This document shows, in pieces, positions 1 to 10,200 of a stretch of 29,451 nt of DNA. The notes beneath the pieces were generated by a model. That model had not been told where the DNA came from. It ran no database searches and worked only from the letters and a program-made list of their open reading frames with translations. Numbering within the stretch: position 1 is the stretch's first letter; each line of letters opens with the position of its first letter. The stretch is from an uncultured Lachnospiraceae bacterium (GTDB lineage Bacteria > Bacillota > Clostridia > Lachnospirales > Lachnospiraceae): assembly GCA_910578715.1 (NCBI GenBank), contig CAJTRL010000049.1:1-29451 (forward strand). Reading direction: 5' to 3'. A program made the position numbers and the translations under genes.

Positions 1-2020
1 TGGAACGCAGGTCTGTGGAGTAACCGAACATCTCAGCAAGCGGAACATAACCTTTCACCATCTTGCCGCCGCCGATATCTTCCATACCTTCGATGCGTCC
101 GCGGCGGGAGTTGATATCGCCGATTACATCGCCCATATATTCTTCCGGCATGGTAACTTCGACTTTCATAATAGGCTCTAACAGTACCGGATTGGCTTTC
201 TTCATTGCTTCTTTGAAGCACATGGAACCGGCAATGTGGAATGCCATTTCGGAAGAGTCAACTTCATGATAGGAACCGTCATATACATTGGCATGTACGC
301 CAAGTACCGGGAACCCGCCGAGAATACCGGCTTTTGCTGCTTCTTCGATACCTTCGCCGACTGCGGGAATATATTCTTTGGGAATCGCACCGCCTACTAC
401 GCTGGATTCGTACTTGAATGTTTCTTCGCCGTTCGGGTCCATAGGCTCGAATTTCACCTTACAGTGTCCATACTGTCCACGTCCACCGGATTGTTTTGCA
501 TATTTGTATTCCTGGTCAACAGGTTTGGTAAATGTTTCTTTGTAAGCAACCTGAGGCGCGCCGACGTTTGCTTCTACCTTAAATTCACGAAGCAGACGGT
601 CTACGATAATCTCAAGATGCAGCTCGCCCATACCGGCGATAATGGTCTGGCCCGTTTCCTGGTCCGTATGCGCTTTGAACGTAGGGTCTTCTTCCGCAAG
701 TTTTGCAAGCGCCTCTCCCATTTTTCCCTGACCGGCTTTGGTTTTCGGCTCGATAGCGAGTTCGATAACGGGTTCCGGGAACTCCATGGATTCCAGAATA
801 ACCGGATGCTGTTCGTCACAGATAGTATCGCCGGTTGTCGTCAGTTTAAATCCGACTGCCGCAGCGATATCACCGGAGTAAACTTTATCCAGTTCCGCTC
901 TCTTATTCGCGTGCATCTGTAAAATACGCCCGACACGTTCTTTTTTGCCTTTGGTCGCATTCAGCACATAGGAACCGGAATTCATCGTACCGGAATAAAC
1001 TCTGAAGAATGCAAGTTTCCCGACAAACGGGTCTGCCATAATTTTGAATGCCAGTGCGGAAAAAGGTTCTTCATCGGAAGAGTGTCTTTCCACTTCGTTG
1101 CCGTCCAAATCGGTTCCCTTGATAGCAGGGATATCTGTCGGCGCGGGCATGAACTCCAGAATCGCATCCAGAAGTTTCTGAACGCCTTTGTTTCTGTAAG
1201 CTGAACCGCAGCATACGGGAACTGCCCTGCATTCACAGGTAGCAAGCCGCAGTGCTTTTTTCATGTCTTCTACGGAAGGAACTTCTCCTTCCAGGTACAT
1301 CATTGTTAAATCATCATCCAGTTCGCAGACTTTTTCTACCAGCTCATCATGGTATAATTCTGCGGAGTCTTTCATATCATCCGGGATATCGGTGATATTG
1401 ATGTCGTCGCCTTTATCATCATTATAGATATAGGCTTTCATTTCAAACAAATCGATAATGCCTTTAAATTCATCTTCTTTGCCGATAGGCAGCTGAAGAA
1501 TAATCGCATTTTTACCCAATCTGTTTCTTATCTGGTCTACTGCACCATAGAAATCGGCACCCATGATGTCCATTTTGTTAATGAATGCCATTCTCGGTAC
1601 ATTGTAGGTGTCAGCCTGACGCCATACATTTTCTGACTGTGGCTCAACGCCGCCTTTTGCACAAAATACGCCCACAGCTCCATCCAAAACACGGAGTGAA
1701 CGCTCAACTTCAACAGTAAAGTCAACGTGGCCGGGAGTATCGATGATATTGATACGATGCTCTAAAGCGCCCGGCTTCGGCTTGCAGTTTTCTTCCAAAG
1801 TCCAATGACACGTCGTAGCGGCTGATGTGATGGTAATACCTCTTTCCTGTTCCTGCTCCATCCAGTCCATCGTAGCAGTGCCTTCATGAGTATCACCAAT
1901 CTTATAGTTTACCCCAGTATAATAGAGGATACGCTCTGTCAATGTCGTTTTACCGGCATCGATATGAGCCATAATACCTATATTCCTGGTTCTGTCTAAT
2001 GGATATTCTCTTTCAGCCAA
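1..2020 (-). CDS. fusA: Elongation factor G, 3' end outside window
   Basis: This is translational GTPase EF-G, which drives tRNA-mRNA translocation on the ribosome in the cytoplasm. About 673 codons are visible; the usual length is near 700, so only the last few dozen residues are missing beyond base 1. Reading from the start I see the P-loop AHIDAGKT, the switch II motif DTPGH and NKMD of the G domain. The left edge carries the domain IV/V signature INSRRGRIEGM and the G-rich stretch after it. The start is TTG at 2020, chosen because AGGAGG lies 8 bases upstream and the product begins LAEREYPLDRTRNIGI, which matches the family N-terminus; the next ATG falls inside the P-loop. It is the last visible gene of the rpsL-rpsG-fusA operon, 42 bases after rpsG. 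Confidence 0.97.
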   Translation of the reverse strand, partial: MAEREYPLDRTRNIGIMAHIDAGKTTLTERILYYTGVNYKIGDTHEGTATMDWMEQEQERGITITSAATTCHWTLEENCKPKPGALEHRINIIDTPGHVDFTVEVERSLRVLDGAVGVFCAKGGVEPQSENVWRQADTYNVPRMAFINKMDIMGADFYGAVDQIRNRLGKNAIILQLPIGKEDEFKGIIDLFEMKAYIYNDDKGDDINITDIPDDMKDSAELYHDELVEKVCELDDDLTMMYLEGEVPSVEDMKKALRLATCECRAVPVCCGSAYRNKGVQKLLDAILEFMPAPTDIPAIKGTDLDGNEVERHSSDEEPFSALAFKIMADPFVGKLAFFRVYSGTMNSGSYVLNATKGKKERVGRILQMHANKRAELDKVYSGDIAAAVGFKLTTTGDTICDEQHPVILESMEFPEPVIELAIEPKTKAGQGKMGEALAKLAEEDPTFKAHTDQETGQTIIAGMGELHLEIIVDRLLREFKVEANVGAPQVAYKETFTKPVDQEYKYAKQSGGRGQYGHCKVKFEPMDPNGEETFKYESSVVGGAIPKEYIPAVGEGIEEAAKAGILGGFPVLGVHANVYDGSYHEVDSSEMAFHIAGSMCFKEAMKKANPVLLEPIMKVEVTMPEEYMGDVIGDINSRRGRIEGMEDIGGGKMVKGYVPLAEMFGYSTDLRS

Positions 2021-2062
2021 GGTTTTTTCCTCCTGTCATTTTCAGGTAAATTTTTTTACCCT

Positions 2063-2533
2063 TTAGAAACGATAATGTGCAAATGCTTTGTTTGCTTCTG
2101 CCATCTTGTGCATATCTTCTTTTCTCTTTACTGCTGCACCCGTATTGTTTGCAGCATCCAGAATTTCATTGGCAAGTCTTTCCTGCATCGTTTTCTCGCC
2201 TCTCTTGCGTGAAAACATGGTCAGCCAACGAAGTCCTAATGCCTGGCGTCTTTCCGGGCGGACTTCAATCGGTACCTGATAGGTTGCGCCACCGATACGT
2301 CTTGCCTTAACTTCGAGAACGGGCATGATGTTGTTCATGGCCTCCTCGAATACTTCAAGAGCCGGCTTTCCAGCCTTCTCTTCCACTCTTGCAAATGCAC
2401 CATATACAATCTTCTGAGCTACGCCTTTCTTACCGTCCAGCATAATGTTGTTGATAAGTTTGGTAACTACTTTATTATTGTATAAAGGATCTGCCAATAT
2501 ATCTCTTTTTGCAATATGTCCTTTACGCGGCAC
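2063..2533 (-). CDS. rpsG: 30S ribosomal protein S7
   Basis: S7 is the primary binder of the 3' major domain of 16S rRNA and lies near the decoding and exit sites. The open frame continues upstream to an ATG at 2554. The supported start is GTG at 2533, because the bases between hold AAGGAGGG about 7 bases before the GTG and the product then begins VPRKGHIAKRD like other S7 proteins. This gives 156 residues, the standard length. The conserved NNIMPVLEVKARRIGGATYQVP segment is split over residues about 84-105 and the C-terminus ends KAFAHYRF. It lies between rpsL and fusA. A gap of 291 bases with tandem hairpins separates it from rpsL, which is unusually long for this operon. Confidence 0.97.
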   Translation of the reverse strand: MPRKGHIAKRDILADPLYNNKVVTKLINNIMLDGKKGVAQKIVYGAFARVEEKAGKPALEVFEEAMNNIMPVLEVKARRIGGATYQVPIEVRPERRQALGLRWLTMFSRKRGEKTMQERLANEILDAANNTGAAVKRKEDMHKMAEANKAFAHYRF

Positions 2534-2770
2534 GGTTCTTCCCTCCTTATTCATATTTGCAGCAACGCTTCTTTATACGCCGCTGTCTGCAATAAATCAT
2601 CGGTACTCACATGTGTCCTCTAATTCAATGTGTTCGTGCGGTTTTCTATCTTACAGCACAGGCATGTGCCCAGAATCCCAACACTAAATTAGTTCTGTTT
2701 GTGGACCTAATTTCTAAAACCTTACTCCGACCTATAAGCCTGTTAAATAACTTGTGCTATTTCTCAGTCT

Positions 2771-2816
2771 GTCAGTTTGCGAAGCAAACTGACGAAGTTA
2801 ATTTGCTCTGCAAATT
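2771..2816. repeat. Tandem triloop palindromes between rpsL and rpsG
   Basis: Two adjacent perfect hairpins begin eight bases after the rpsL stop. Bases 2771-2793 have arms GTCAGTTTGC and GCAAACTGAC, a 10 bp stem around a 3-base loop. Bases 2800-2816 have arms AATTTGC and GCAAATT, 7 bp around a 3-base loop. Both apices have the form GC-NNN-GC. No U-tract follows, so they do not look like simple terminators. Attenuation, mRNA processing or stability, or a mobile palindrome family, are possible. The rest of the 2534-2824 gap shows nothing convincing. Confidence 0.7.
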
Positions 2817-2824
2817 TACTTCTC

Positions 2825-3244
2825 TTACTTCCCTGCTTTCGGTCTCTTAGCGCCATATTTGGAACGGGCCTGTTTTCTGTTAGCAACTCCCGCAGTATCA
2901 AGCGTACCTCTGATAATATGGTATCTTGTACCAGGTAAGTCTTTAACCCTGCCGCCACGAATCAAAACAACGCTGTGCTCCTGAAGATTGTGGCCTTCAC
3001 CCGGAATGTAGCTTGTTACTTCGATTCCGTTGGAAAGACGAACTCTGGCAATCTTTCTGAGCGCTGAGTTAGGCTTTTTAGGCGTTGCTGTTTTCACAGC
3101 CGTACACACACCTCTTTTTTGCGGAGAAGCCGTATCAATCGCTGTTTTGTGAAGAGAGTTCCATCCTTTCAGCAAAGCAGGTGCGGTTGACTTCTTTACA
3201 GATGTCTGACGTCCCTTTCTGACTAACTGGTTAAATGTTGGCAT
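2825..3244 (-). CDS. rpsL: 30S ribosomal protein S12
   Basis: S12 sits at the decoding centre and controls accuracy; it is the classical streptomycin-resistance locus. The start at 3244 is fixed by AGGAGGTG just upstream and by the family N-terminus MPTFNQLVRKG; an in-frame extension to 3355 would add 37 unrelated residues. The product is 139 residues. The streptomycin-relevant lysines are in the sensitive state: K56 in TPKKPNSALRK and K101 in GGRVKDLPG, using the longer Gram-positive numbering. D102 is the residue that RimO methylthiolates in species that carry that enzyme. It is the first gene of the rpsL-rpsG-fusA unit, transcribed from the promoter at 3390-3418. Confidence 0.98.
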   Translation of the reverse strand: MPTFNQLVRKGRQTSVKKSTAPALLKGWNSLHKTAIDTASPQKRGVCTAVKTATPKKPNSALRKIARVRLSNGIEVTSYIPGEGHNLQEHSVVLIRGGRVKDLPGTRYHIIRGTLDTAGVANRKQARSKYGAKRPKAGK

Positions 3245-3358
3245 TCTTTTCACCTCCTGTAAAATTTTTCTTTTCTGCCTTTTAACCGGCTTGCTGTGCC
3301 GCACTGCGATACATTGTTTTCGTATAGCAGCCCTTGCCTGGCATAATTTTTGCATAAC

Positions 3359-3413
3359 AAAAAAAACGCATCTGCGTGCACACTATGATAGTATACTTGC
3401 CCGCAAATGCGTT
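3359..3413 (-). terminator. rpoBC terminator hairpin
   Basis: Read on the minus strand after the rpoC stop, the arm AACGCATTTGCGGGCA (3413-3398) pairs with TGCACGCAGATGCGTT (3380-3365). The stem is about 16 bp with one mismatch and one G-U pair, followed by a run of T (3366-3359). The loop (3397-3381) contains the -10 box of the rpsL promoter. A transcript that starts at that promoter keeps only the right arm, so it should not form this terminator. Confidence 0.8.
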
Positions 3414-3418
3414 GTCAA
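3390..3418 (-). promoter_or_regulatory. Sigma-A promoter of rpsL-rpsG-fusA
   Basis: TTGACA (3418-3413) and TATACT (3395-3390) are separated by exactly 17 bases, close to consensus. The predicted start site near 3383 leaves a leader of about 140 bases before rpsL. The spacer is also the left arm of the rpoBC terminator. Confidence 0.85.
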
Positions 3419-3453
3419 TACTTTTTCTTCAATTATTTACCGATTTTTCCCGG

Positions 3454-6400
3454 TTATTCGGTGATTTCCACGGGTTCTTCCTCTATTTCTTCCATATCGG
3501 CAATATCGTCCGTCATGTCCTCTTCATCGTAGATTTCCTCGGAGATTTCAATCTCCTCGTCCTCATCTTCCGCATAATCTTCCCGGATATTCACTTCATC
3601 TTCAACAGCAAGGCGCGCCAGAAGATTTTCGTCCGTGTCCAGCTTTGTATTGCGGTATCGCTTCATTCCGGTACCCGCCGGAATCAGTTTACCGATGATA
3701 ACGTTTTCCTTTAAGCCTACGAGCGGGTCAATCTTTCCTTTGATTGCCGCTTCCGTCAGTACCTTCGTGGTTTCCTGGAAGGATGCCGCGGAAAGGAAGG
3801 AGTTTGTCGCAAGAGCCGCCTTGGTAATACCGAGCATAATCTGTTTGCCGTCTGCGGGTTCTTTTCCTTCTTTCACGAGGGCTTCGTTCAGGTCTTCGTA
3901 TTCAAGTACGTCTACGAGCGTTCCGGGCAAGTATTCCGTATCGCCGCTGCTTTCAATGCGTACTTTTTTCAGCATCTGACGCACGATAACTTCGATGTGC
4001 TTATCGGCGATATCAACGCCCTGTAAGCGGTATACTCTCTGAACCTCACGGAGCATATAGTCCTGTACCGCACGGATTCCCTTGATTTTCAAAAGGTCAT
4101 GGGGATTCACGCTGCCCTCTGTCAGCTCATCGCCGGCTTCCAGCGTTACTCCGTCCATAATCTTAATTCTGGAACCGTAAGGAATCAGATAAGTTTTGGA
4201 TTCGCCCGTTTCATCGTTGGTAATGACGACTTCCCGTTTCTTTTTGGTATCTTTAATCGTTGCTACGCCGCCAAATTCCGCGATAATCGCGAGTCCTTTC
4301 GGCTTACGCGCTTCAAAAAGCTCCTCAACACGGGGAAGACCCTGTGTGATATCGTCACCGGCTACACCGCCCGCATGGAAGGTACGCATCGTAAGCTGTG
4401 TACCCGGTTCTCCGATGGACTGTGCCGCGATAATGCCGACCGCTTCACCCACCTGAACCGCTTCTCCGGTGGCCATATTGGCTCCGTAACATTTCGCACA
4501 GATACCGATATGGGAGCGGCAGGTCAGAATCGTACGAATCTTCACCTCTTCTATCGGCTGTCCTTCTTCGTTTACGCCCACGCTTAAAATCTTCGCCGCG
4601 CGGCTCGGTGTAATCATATGATTTCTCTTTACGATTACATTTCCGTCTTTATCTTTGATTTCCTCACAGGAAAATCTGCCTGTGATTCGGTCTTTTAAAC
4701 CTTCAATTGTTTCTTTTCCGTCCATAAACGCTTTGACGGACATACCGGGTATCTCTTCTCTGCCCTCGCAGCAGTCTGTCTCCCGGATAATCAGTTCCTG
4801 TGATACATCGACCATACGTCTTGTCAGGTAACCGGAGTCAGCCGTACGCAGCGCCGTATCGGACAAACCTTTCCGCGCGCCGTGTGCAGACATGAAATAC
4901 TCCAGAACATCAAGGCCTTCACGGAAATTGGATTTAATCGGCAATTCAATCGTCCGTCCTGTCGTATCTGCCATCAGACCACGCATTCCGGCAAGCTGCT
5001 TAATCTGCTGGTTGGAACCACGGGCGCCGGAATCGGCCATCATAAAGATGTTACTGTATTTATCGAGTCCCTCAATCAGCACCTTTGTCAGCTCCTGGTC
5101 CGTTTCATTCCAGGTTTCGACAACGGCACGGTATCTTTCTTCTTCCGTGATGAGTCCACGCCGGAAGTTCTGTGATATTTTATCAACCCTCACCTGTGCT
5201 TCTTCCAGCATTTCCTGTTTTCTGGCCGGTACGGTCATATCGGAAATGGAAACTGTCATGGCTGCTCTTGTGGAATAATGATACCCTGTGGATTTGATTA
5301 AATCCAGCACTTCCGCAGTTTTTACGGCGCCATGAATGTTGATGACTTTCTCCAGAATCTGTTTTAACTGTTTCTTGCCGACATGAAAATCGACTTCCAG
5401 TTTTAACAGATTTTCCGGGTTGCTTCTGTCCACATAGCCCAAATCCTGTGGCAGAATTTCGTTAAACAGGAAGCGTCCCAGCGTGGATTCCACCGTTCCC
5501 TGAACAACTTCTCCGTCCGCATTCACTTTCTGCACTCTGACATGGATTCTGCTGTGCAGCGTACACTCGCCGTTTTCGTATGCGAGAATCGCTTCATTAA
5601 TATTTTTATAATATTTGCCTTCGCCGACTACGCCTTCTCTCTCCTGGGTCAGATAGTAAATGCCGAGCACCATATCCTGAGAAGGAACGGCTACCGGACC
5701 GCCGTCAGAAGGCTTTAACAGGTTGTTAGGGGACAACAGCAAAAATCTGCATTCCGCCTGTGCTTCTACGGACAGCGGTAAATGCACCGCCATCTGGTCG
5801 CCGTCGAAGTCCGCATTAAATGCCGTACATACGAGAGGATGCAGTTTTATCGCTTTCCCTTCTACCAGAATCGGCTCAAATGCCTGAATGCCGAGTCTGT
5901 GCAGAGTAGGAGCACGGTTTAACATAACAGGGTGTTCTCTGATAACTTCTTCCAGAACGTCCCACACCTGTGCATCCAGTCTTTCCACAAGTTTCTTGGC
6001 ATTTTTAATATTCTGTGAAATGCCTCTTGACACCAGTTCTTTCATTACAAAAGGTTTGAACAGTTCGATTGCCATTTCTTTAGGCAGACCGCACTGGTAA
6101 ATTTTCAGTTCAGGTCCTACGACGATAACGGAACGTCCCGAATAGTCAACACGTTTTCCGAGCAGATTCTGACGGAAACGTCCTGATTTACCTTTTAACA
6201 TATCGGAAAGGGATTTCAACGCTCTGTTTCCCGGTCCCGTAACCGGACGTCCTCTTCTGCCGTTATCAATCAGCGCATCGACCGCTTCCTGAAGCATTCT
6301 TTTCTCATTGCGGACGATAATATCAGGCGCGCCAAGCTCCAGCAGTCTTTTCAGACGGTTATTCCGGTTGATAATTCTTCTATATAAATCATTTAAATCA

Positions 6401-7176
6401 GAGGTTGCAAAACGGCCGCCGTCCAGCTGTACCATAGGACGTAAATCCGGCGGAATCACCGGAATCGCATCCATAATCATCCATTCGGGTTTATTCCCGG
6501 ATTCTCTGAAAGCCTCGACAACTTCCAGCCTTTTGATAATCCGCGCGCTTTTCTGCCCGCTGGAATCTTTTAATTCTTCCTTTAACTCTGCCGCTTCTTT
6601 TTCCAGGTCAATCGCCTCAAGCAGTTCCTTGATTGCCTCGGCGCCCATGCCTACCCGGAATTTGAAGCCCCAGTTTTCTCTCGCATCCTGGTATTCTCTT
6701 TCGGAAAGCACCTGTTTATATTCCAGGTCGGTCTCTCCCGCATCCAGCACGATATATGCCGCAAAATACAATACCTTTTCAAGCACTCTCGGAGACAAAT
6801 CCAAAATCAGTCCCATACGGCTCGGAATGCCCTTAAAATACCAGATATGGGACACCGGAGCCGCCAGCGCGATATGTCCCATACGCTCTCTGCGGACGCT
6901 GGACTTGGTAACTTCGACGCCGCACCTGTCGCAGACAACACCTTTATATCTGATTTTTTTATATTTACCGCAATGACATTCCCAATCCTTGCTCGGTCCG
7001 AAAATTTTCTCACAGTAAAGGCCGTCTTTCTCCGGTTTCAGGGTACGATAATTAATCGTTTCCGGCTTTAATACCTCACCTCTTGACCATTCTCTGATTT
7101 TCTCAGGAGATGCAAGACCGATTCTGATTGCATCGAATGTCATAGGTTGATATGCTTCCTGTTTAATTTCTGCCAT
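3454..7176 (-). CDS. rpoC: DNA-directed RNA polymerase subunit beta'
   Basis: This is the largest RNA polymerase subunit and carries the catalytic magnesium site. The start at 7176 (MAEIKQEAYQPMTFDAIRIG) is preceded by AAAGGAG about 10 bases away. An in-frame extension to 7221 adds 15 residues without family similarity. The product is 1240 residues. Zinc-finger cysteines are C67, C69, C82 and C85 (ECHCGK, CDRCG). The active-site loop NADFDGDQ is at about 454-461, and the second zinc site CRSHIGICAKC lies in the C-terminal third. The protein ends in a strongly acidic tail rich in E and D, about 45 residues long, matching a similar acidic tail on RpoB. It follows rpoB by 82 bases in one operon, and the terminator at 3359-3413 closes it. 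Confidence 0.98.
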   Translation of the reverse strand: MAEIKQEAYQPMTFDAIRIGLASPEKIREWSRGEVLKPETINYRTLKPEKDGLYCEKIFGPSKDWECHCGKYKKIRYKGVVCDRCGVEVTKSSVRRERMGHIALAAPVSHIWYFKGIPSRMGLILDLSPRVLEKVLYFAAYIVLDAGETDLEYKQVLSEREYQDARENWGFKFRVGMGAEAIKELLEAIDLEKEAAELKEELKDSSGQKSARIIKRLEVVEAFRESGNKPEWMIMDAIPVIPPDLRPMVQLDGGRFATSDLNDLYRRIINRNNRLKRLLELGAPDIIVRNEKRMLQEAVDALIDNGRRGRPVTGPGNRALKSLSDMLKGKSGRFRQNLLGKRVDYSGRSVIVVGPELKIYQCGLPKEMAIELFKPFVMKELVSRGISQNIKNAKKLVERLDAQVWDVLEEVIREHPVMLNRAPTLHRLGIQAFEPILVEGKAIKLHPLVCTAFNADFDGDQMAVHLPLSVEAQAECRFLLLSPNNLLKPSDGGPVAVPSQDMVLGIYYLTQEREGVVGEGKYYKNINEAILAYENGECTLHSRIHVRVQKVNADGEVVQGTVESTLGRFLFNEILPQDLGYVDRSNPENLLKLEVDFHVGKKQLKQILEKVINIHGAVKTAEVLDLIKSTGYHYSTRAAMTVSISDMTVPARKQEMLEEAQVRVDKISQNFRRGLITEEERYRAVVETWNETDQELTKVLIEGLDKYSNIFMMADSGARGSNQQIKQLAGMRGLMADTTGRTIELPIKSNFREGLDVLEYFMSAHGARKGLSDTALRTADSGYLTRRMVDVSQELIIRETDCCEGREEIPGMSVKAFMDGKETIEGLKDRITGRFSCEEIKDKDGNVIVKRNHMITPSRAAKILSVGVNEEGQPIEEVKIRTILTCRSHIGICAKCYGANMATGEAVQVGEAVGIIAAQSIGEPGTQLTMRTFHAGGVAGDDITQGLPRVEELFEARKPKGLAIIAEFGGVATIKDTKKKREVVITNDETGESKTYLIPYGSRIKIMDGVTLEAGDELTEGSVNPHDLLKIKGIRAVQDYMLREVQRVYRLQGVDIADKHIEVIVRQMLKKVRIESSGDTEYLPGTLVDVLEYEDLNEALVKEGKEPADGKQIMLGITKAALATNSFLSAASFQETTKVLTEAAIKGKIDPLVGLKENVIIGKLIPAGTGMKRYRNTKLDTDENLLARLAVEDEVNIREDYAEDEDEEIEISEEIYDEEDMTDDIADMEEIEEEPVEITE

Positions 7177-7258
7177 GTTAAGCCTGCTCCTTTCGCACTG
7201 ATTTCTCAAACCCCAAATCATTCATTCCCTGTTGCGCAGGTCAGAATTTTTCTTTGTA

Positions 7259-10200
7259 CTATTCGTCATAGGATTCTTCAAAATCAACATCCAGTTCCAT
7301 ATCGTCTTCCGCGAAATCCTCTTCCAGGAAATCCTCTTCCGGCTCTTCACTGCTTACTAACTCGCCGCTTTCCTCGTCAAATTCCTGTTTCTGATAGCCC
7401 ATCGAACCGAGGGATTCTTTTTCATAGTCATAATCTCTGGAATCGCCTTCGATTTCATAGCGGTAATCGTTTTCGCTGTAATCAACGGTTTCCATGATTT
7501 CCACTTCTGTCTGGTCTTCCCGCAGCACTCTGACATCCAGGCCAAGAGACTGCAGTTCTTTCAAAAGAACCTTGAAGGATTCCGGAATACCCGGCTCAGG
7601 AATATTATCGCCCTTGATAATTGCTTCATAGGTCTTTACACGCCCAACAACATCGTCGGATTTTACCGTCAGGATTTCCTGAAGCGTATATGCAGCGCCA
7701 TATGCTTCCAGCGCCCATACTTCCATTTCACCGAAACGCTGTCCGCCGAACTGCGCTTTACCGCCGAGCGGCTGCTGTGTCACCAGTGCATAAGGGCCGG
7801 TAGAACGCGCGTGAATCTTATCGTCTACCAGATGATGCAGTTTCAGGTAGTGCATGTGTCCGATGGTTACCGGCGCATCAAAATACTCGCCTGTCCTTCC
7901 GTCACGGAGTCTTACCTTACCGTCTCTTGAAATCGGAACCCCTTTCCACACTTCCCTGTGGTCGCGGTTCTCGGACAGATATTCCATAACTTCCGGCAAA
8001 AGCTCTTCTTTATGTTTTTTCTCAAATTCTTCCCATTCCAGATTGACATAATCATTTGCAAGGTCGAGCGTATCCATGATATCGCTCTCTTTTGCGCCGT
8101 CAAATACCGGAGTCGCCACATCAAATCCCAGCGCTCTCGCCGCCAGCGAAAGGTGGATTTCAAGCACCTGGCCGATATTCATACGGGAAGGAACGCCCAG
8201 AGGATTCAATACGATATCGAGCGGACGTCCGTTTGGCAGATAAGGCATATCCTCTACCGGAAGCACACGGGAAACAACACCCTTGTTTCCGTGACGGCCT
8301 GCCATTTTGTCGCCCACCGAAATCTTTCTCTTCTGCGCAATATAAATGCGGACTGCCTGGTTTACACCGGGAGACAGTTCATCCCCGTTTTCTCTCGTAA
8401 AGACTTTGGCATTGACAACGATTCCGTATTCTCCATGCGGAACCTTCAAAGAAGTATCGCGCACTTCCCTTGCCTTTTCGCCAAAAATCGCGCGAAGCAG
8501 TCTTTCCTCCGCCGTCAGCTCCGTTTCACCTTTCGGCGTTACTTTTCCGACAAGAATATCTCCGGCACGCACTTCCGCACCGATACGGATAATTCCTCTT
8601 TCATCCAAATCTTTCAGGGCGTCATCGCCGACACCGGGAACGTCTCTCGTAATTTCTTCCGGTCCCAGTTTGGTATCGCGCGCTTCCGCTTCGTATTCTT
8701 CTATATGAACCGATGTATAAACATCTTCCTGTACGAGTCTTTCGCTGAGCAGTACGGCATCCTCGTAGTTATAGCCTTCCCATGTCATAAAGCCAATCAG
8801 CGGATTCTTACCGAGCGCCAGCTCGCCGCCTTCCGTGGAAGGACCGTCCGCAATCACTTCTCCCGCTTCCACATGAACGCCTTTGAATACAATCGGCTTC
8901 TGGTTATAGCAGTTGGACTGGTTGCTTCTGGAAAACTTCGACAGACGGTACTCATCCTTCTCACCGTCGTCATAGGTCATTTTAATTAAATTGGAAGAAA
9001 CATAATCTACCGTACCCGCTTTTTTCGCAAGGACACAGACGCCGGAGTCAACCGCGGCTTTCGGTTCCATACCCGTACCGACAACAGGCGCTTCCGTAAA
9101 CAAAAGCGGCACTGCCTGACGCTGCATGTTAGAGCCCATCAGCGCACGGTTCGCATCATCGTTCTGCAAAAACGGAATCAATGCCGTCGCAACGGAAAAT
9201 ACCATCTTCGGCGATACATCCATATAATCGAACATCGATTTCGGATATTCCTGTGTTTCTTCTTTGTAACGTCCGGAAACGCTGTTGCGCTTAAAATAGC
9301 CGTTCTCATCGAGCGGTGCGGACGCCTGTGCAACATGATAGTTATCTTCTTCATCCGCCGTCATATAAATAACTTCGTCCGTAACGCGCGGATTGGCCGG
9401 GTCGCTTTTATCAATCTTACGATAGGGAGCTTCCACAAAACCGTATTCGTTAATTCTTGCATAAGACGCAAGAGAGTTTATCAGACCGATATTCGGGCCT
9501 TCAGGCGTCTCAATCGGACACATTCTTCCATAATGCGTATAATGAACATCACGAACCTCGAATCCGGCACGGTCTCTGGAAAGACCGCCGGGGCCCAGGG
9601 CGGAAAGACGTCTCTTGTGCGTCAGCTCGCCGAGCGGGTTGTTCTGGTCCATAAACTGTGACAGCTGGGAAGAACCGAAAAATTCCTTTACCGCAGCCTG
9701 TACAGGTTTGATATTGATAAGAACCTGCGGAGAAATTTCTTCCGCATCATGGGTCGTCATTCTTTCACGAACGACTCTTTCCAGCCTGGACAGACCGATG
9801 CGGTACTGGTTCTGGAGAAGCTCTCCCACCGCCCTGATACGTCTGTTGCCGAGATGGTCGATATCATCATCGTTGCCGATGCCGTATTCCAGATGAATAT
9901 TATAGTTAATGGAAGCGAGAATATCTTCTTTCGTAATATGTTTCGGAATCAGTTCATGTACATTTTTCTGGATTGCTTCCGCCAGAAGGCCGGGGTCATC
10001 CCCGTACTCCTCCAGAATCTGCTGCAATACCGGATAATAAACGAGTTCCGTAATGCCGAGTTCCCTCGGATTGCAGTCCACATGGCTTGTAATGTCTACC
10101 ATCATGTTAGACAATATTTTAACATTCTTTTCTTCTGTCTGTACCCAGACATAAGGAACTGCCGCATTCTGAATGGCATCTGCCATTTCAGCGCTCACTT

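Noticed and set aside
236..922. A 228-codon open frame on the plus strand opposite fusA
   Set aside because: It is a shadow of fusA with unusual composition (many F, C and R) and no family similarity.
2825..3244. Streptomycin-resistance changes in rpsL and, likewise, rifampicin-resistance changes in rpoB
   Set aside because: K56, K101 and the rifampicin-region residues are all in the usual sensitive state.
7958..8989. A 343-codon open frame on the plus strand opposite rpoB
   Set aside because: It is antisense to well-conserved rpoB codons, has no ribosome binding site or recognisable domain, and reflects codon bias of the real gene.
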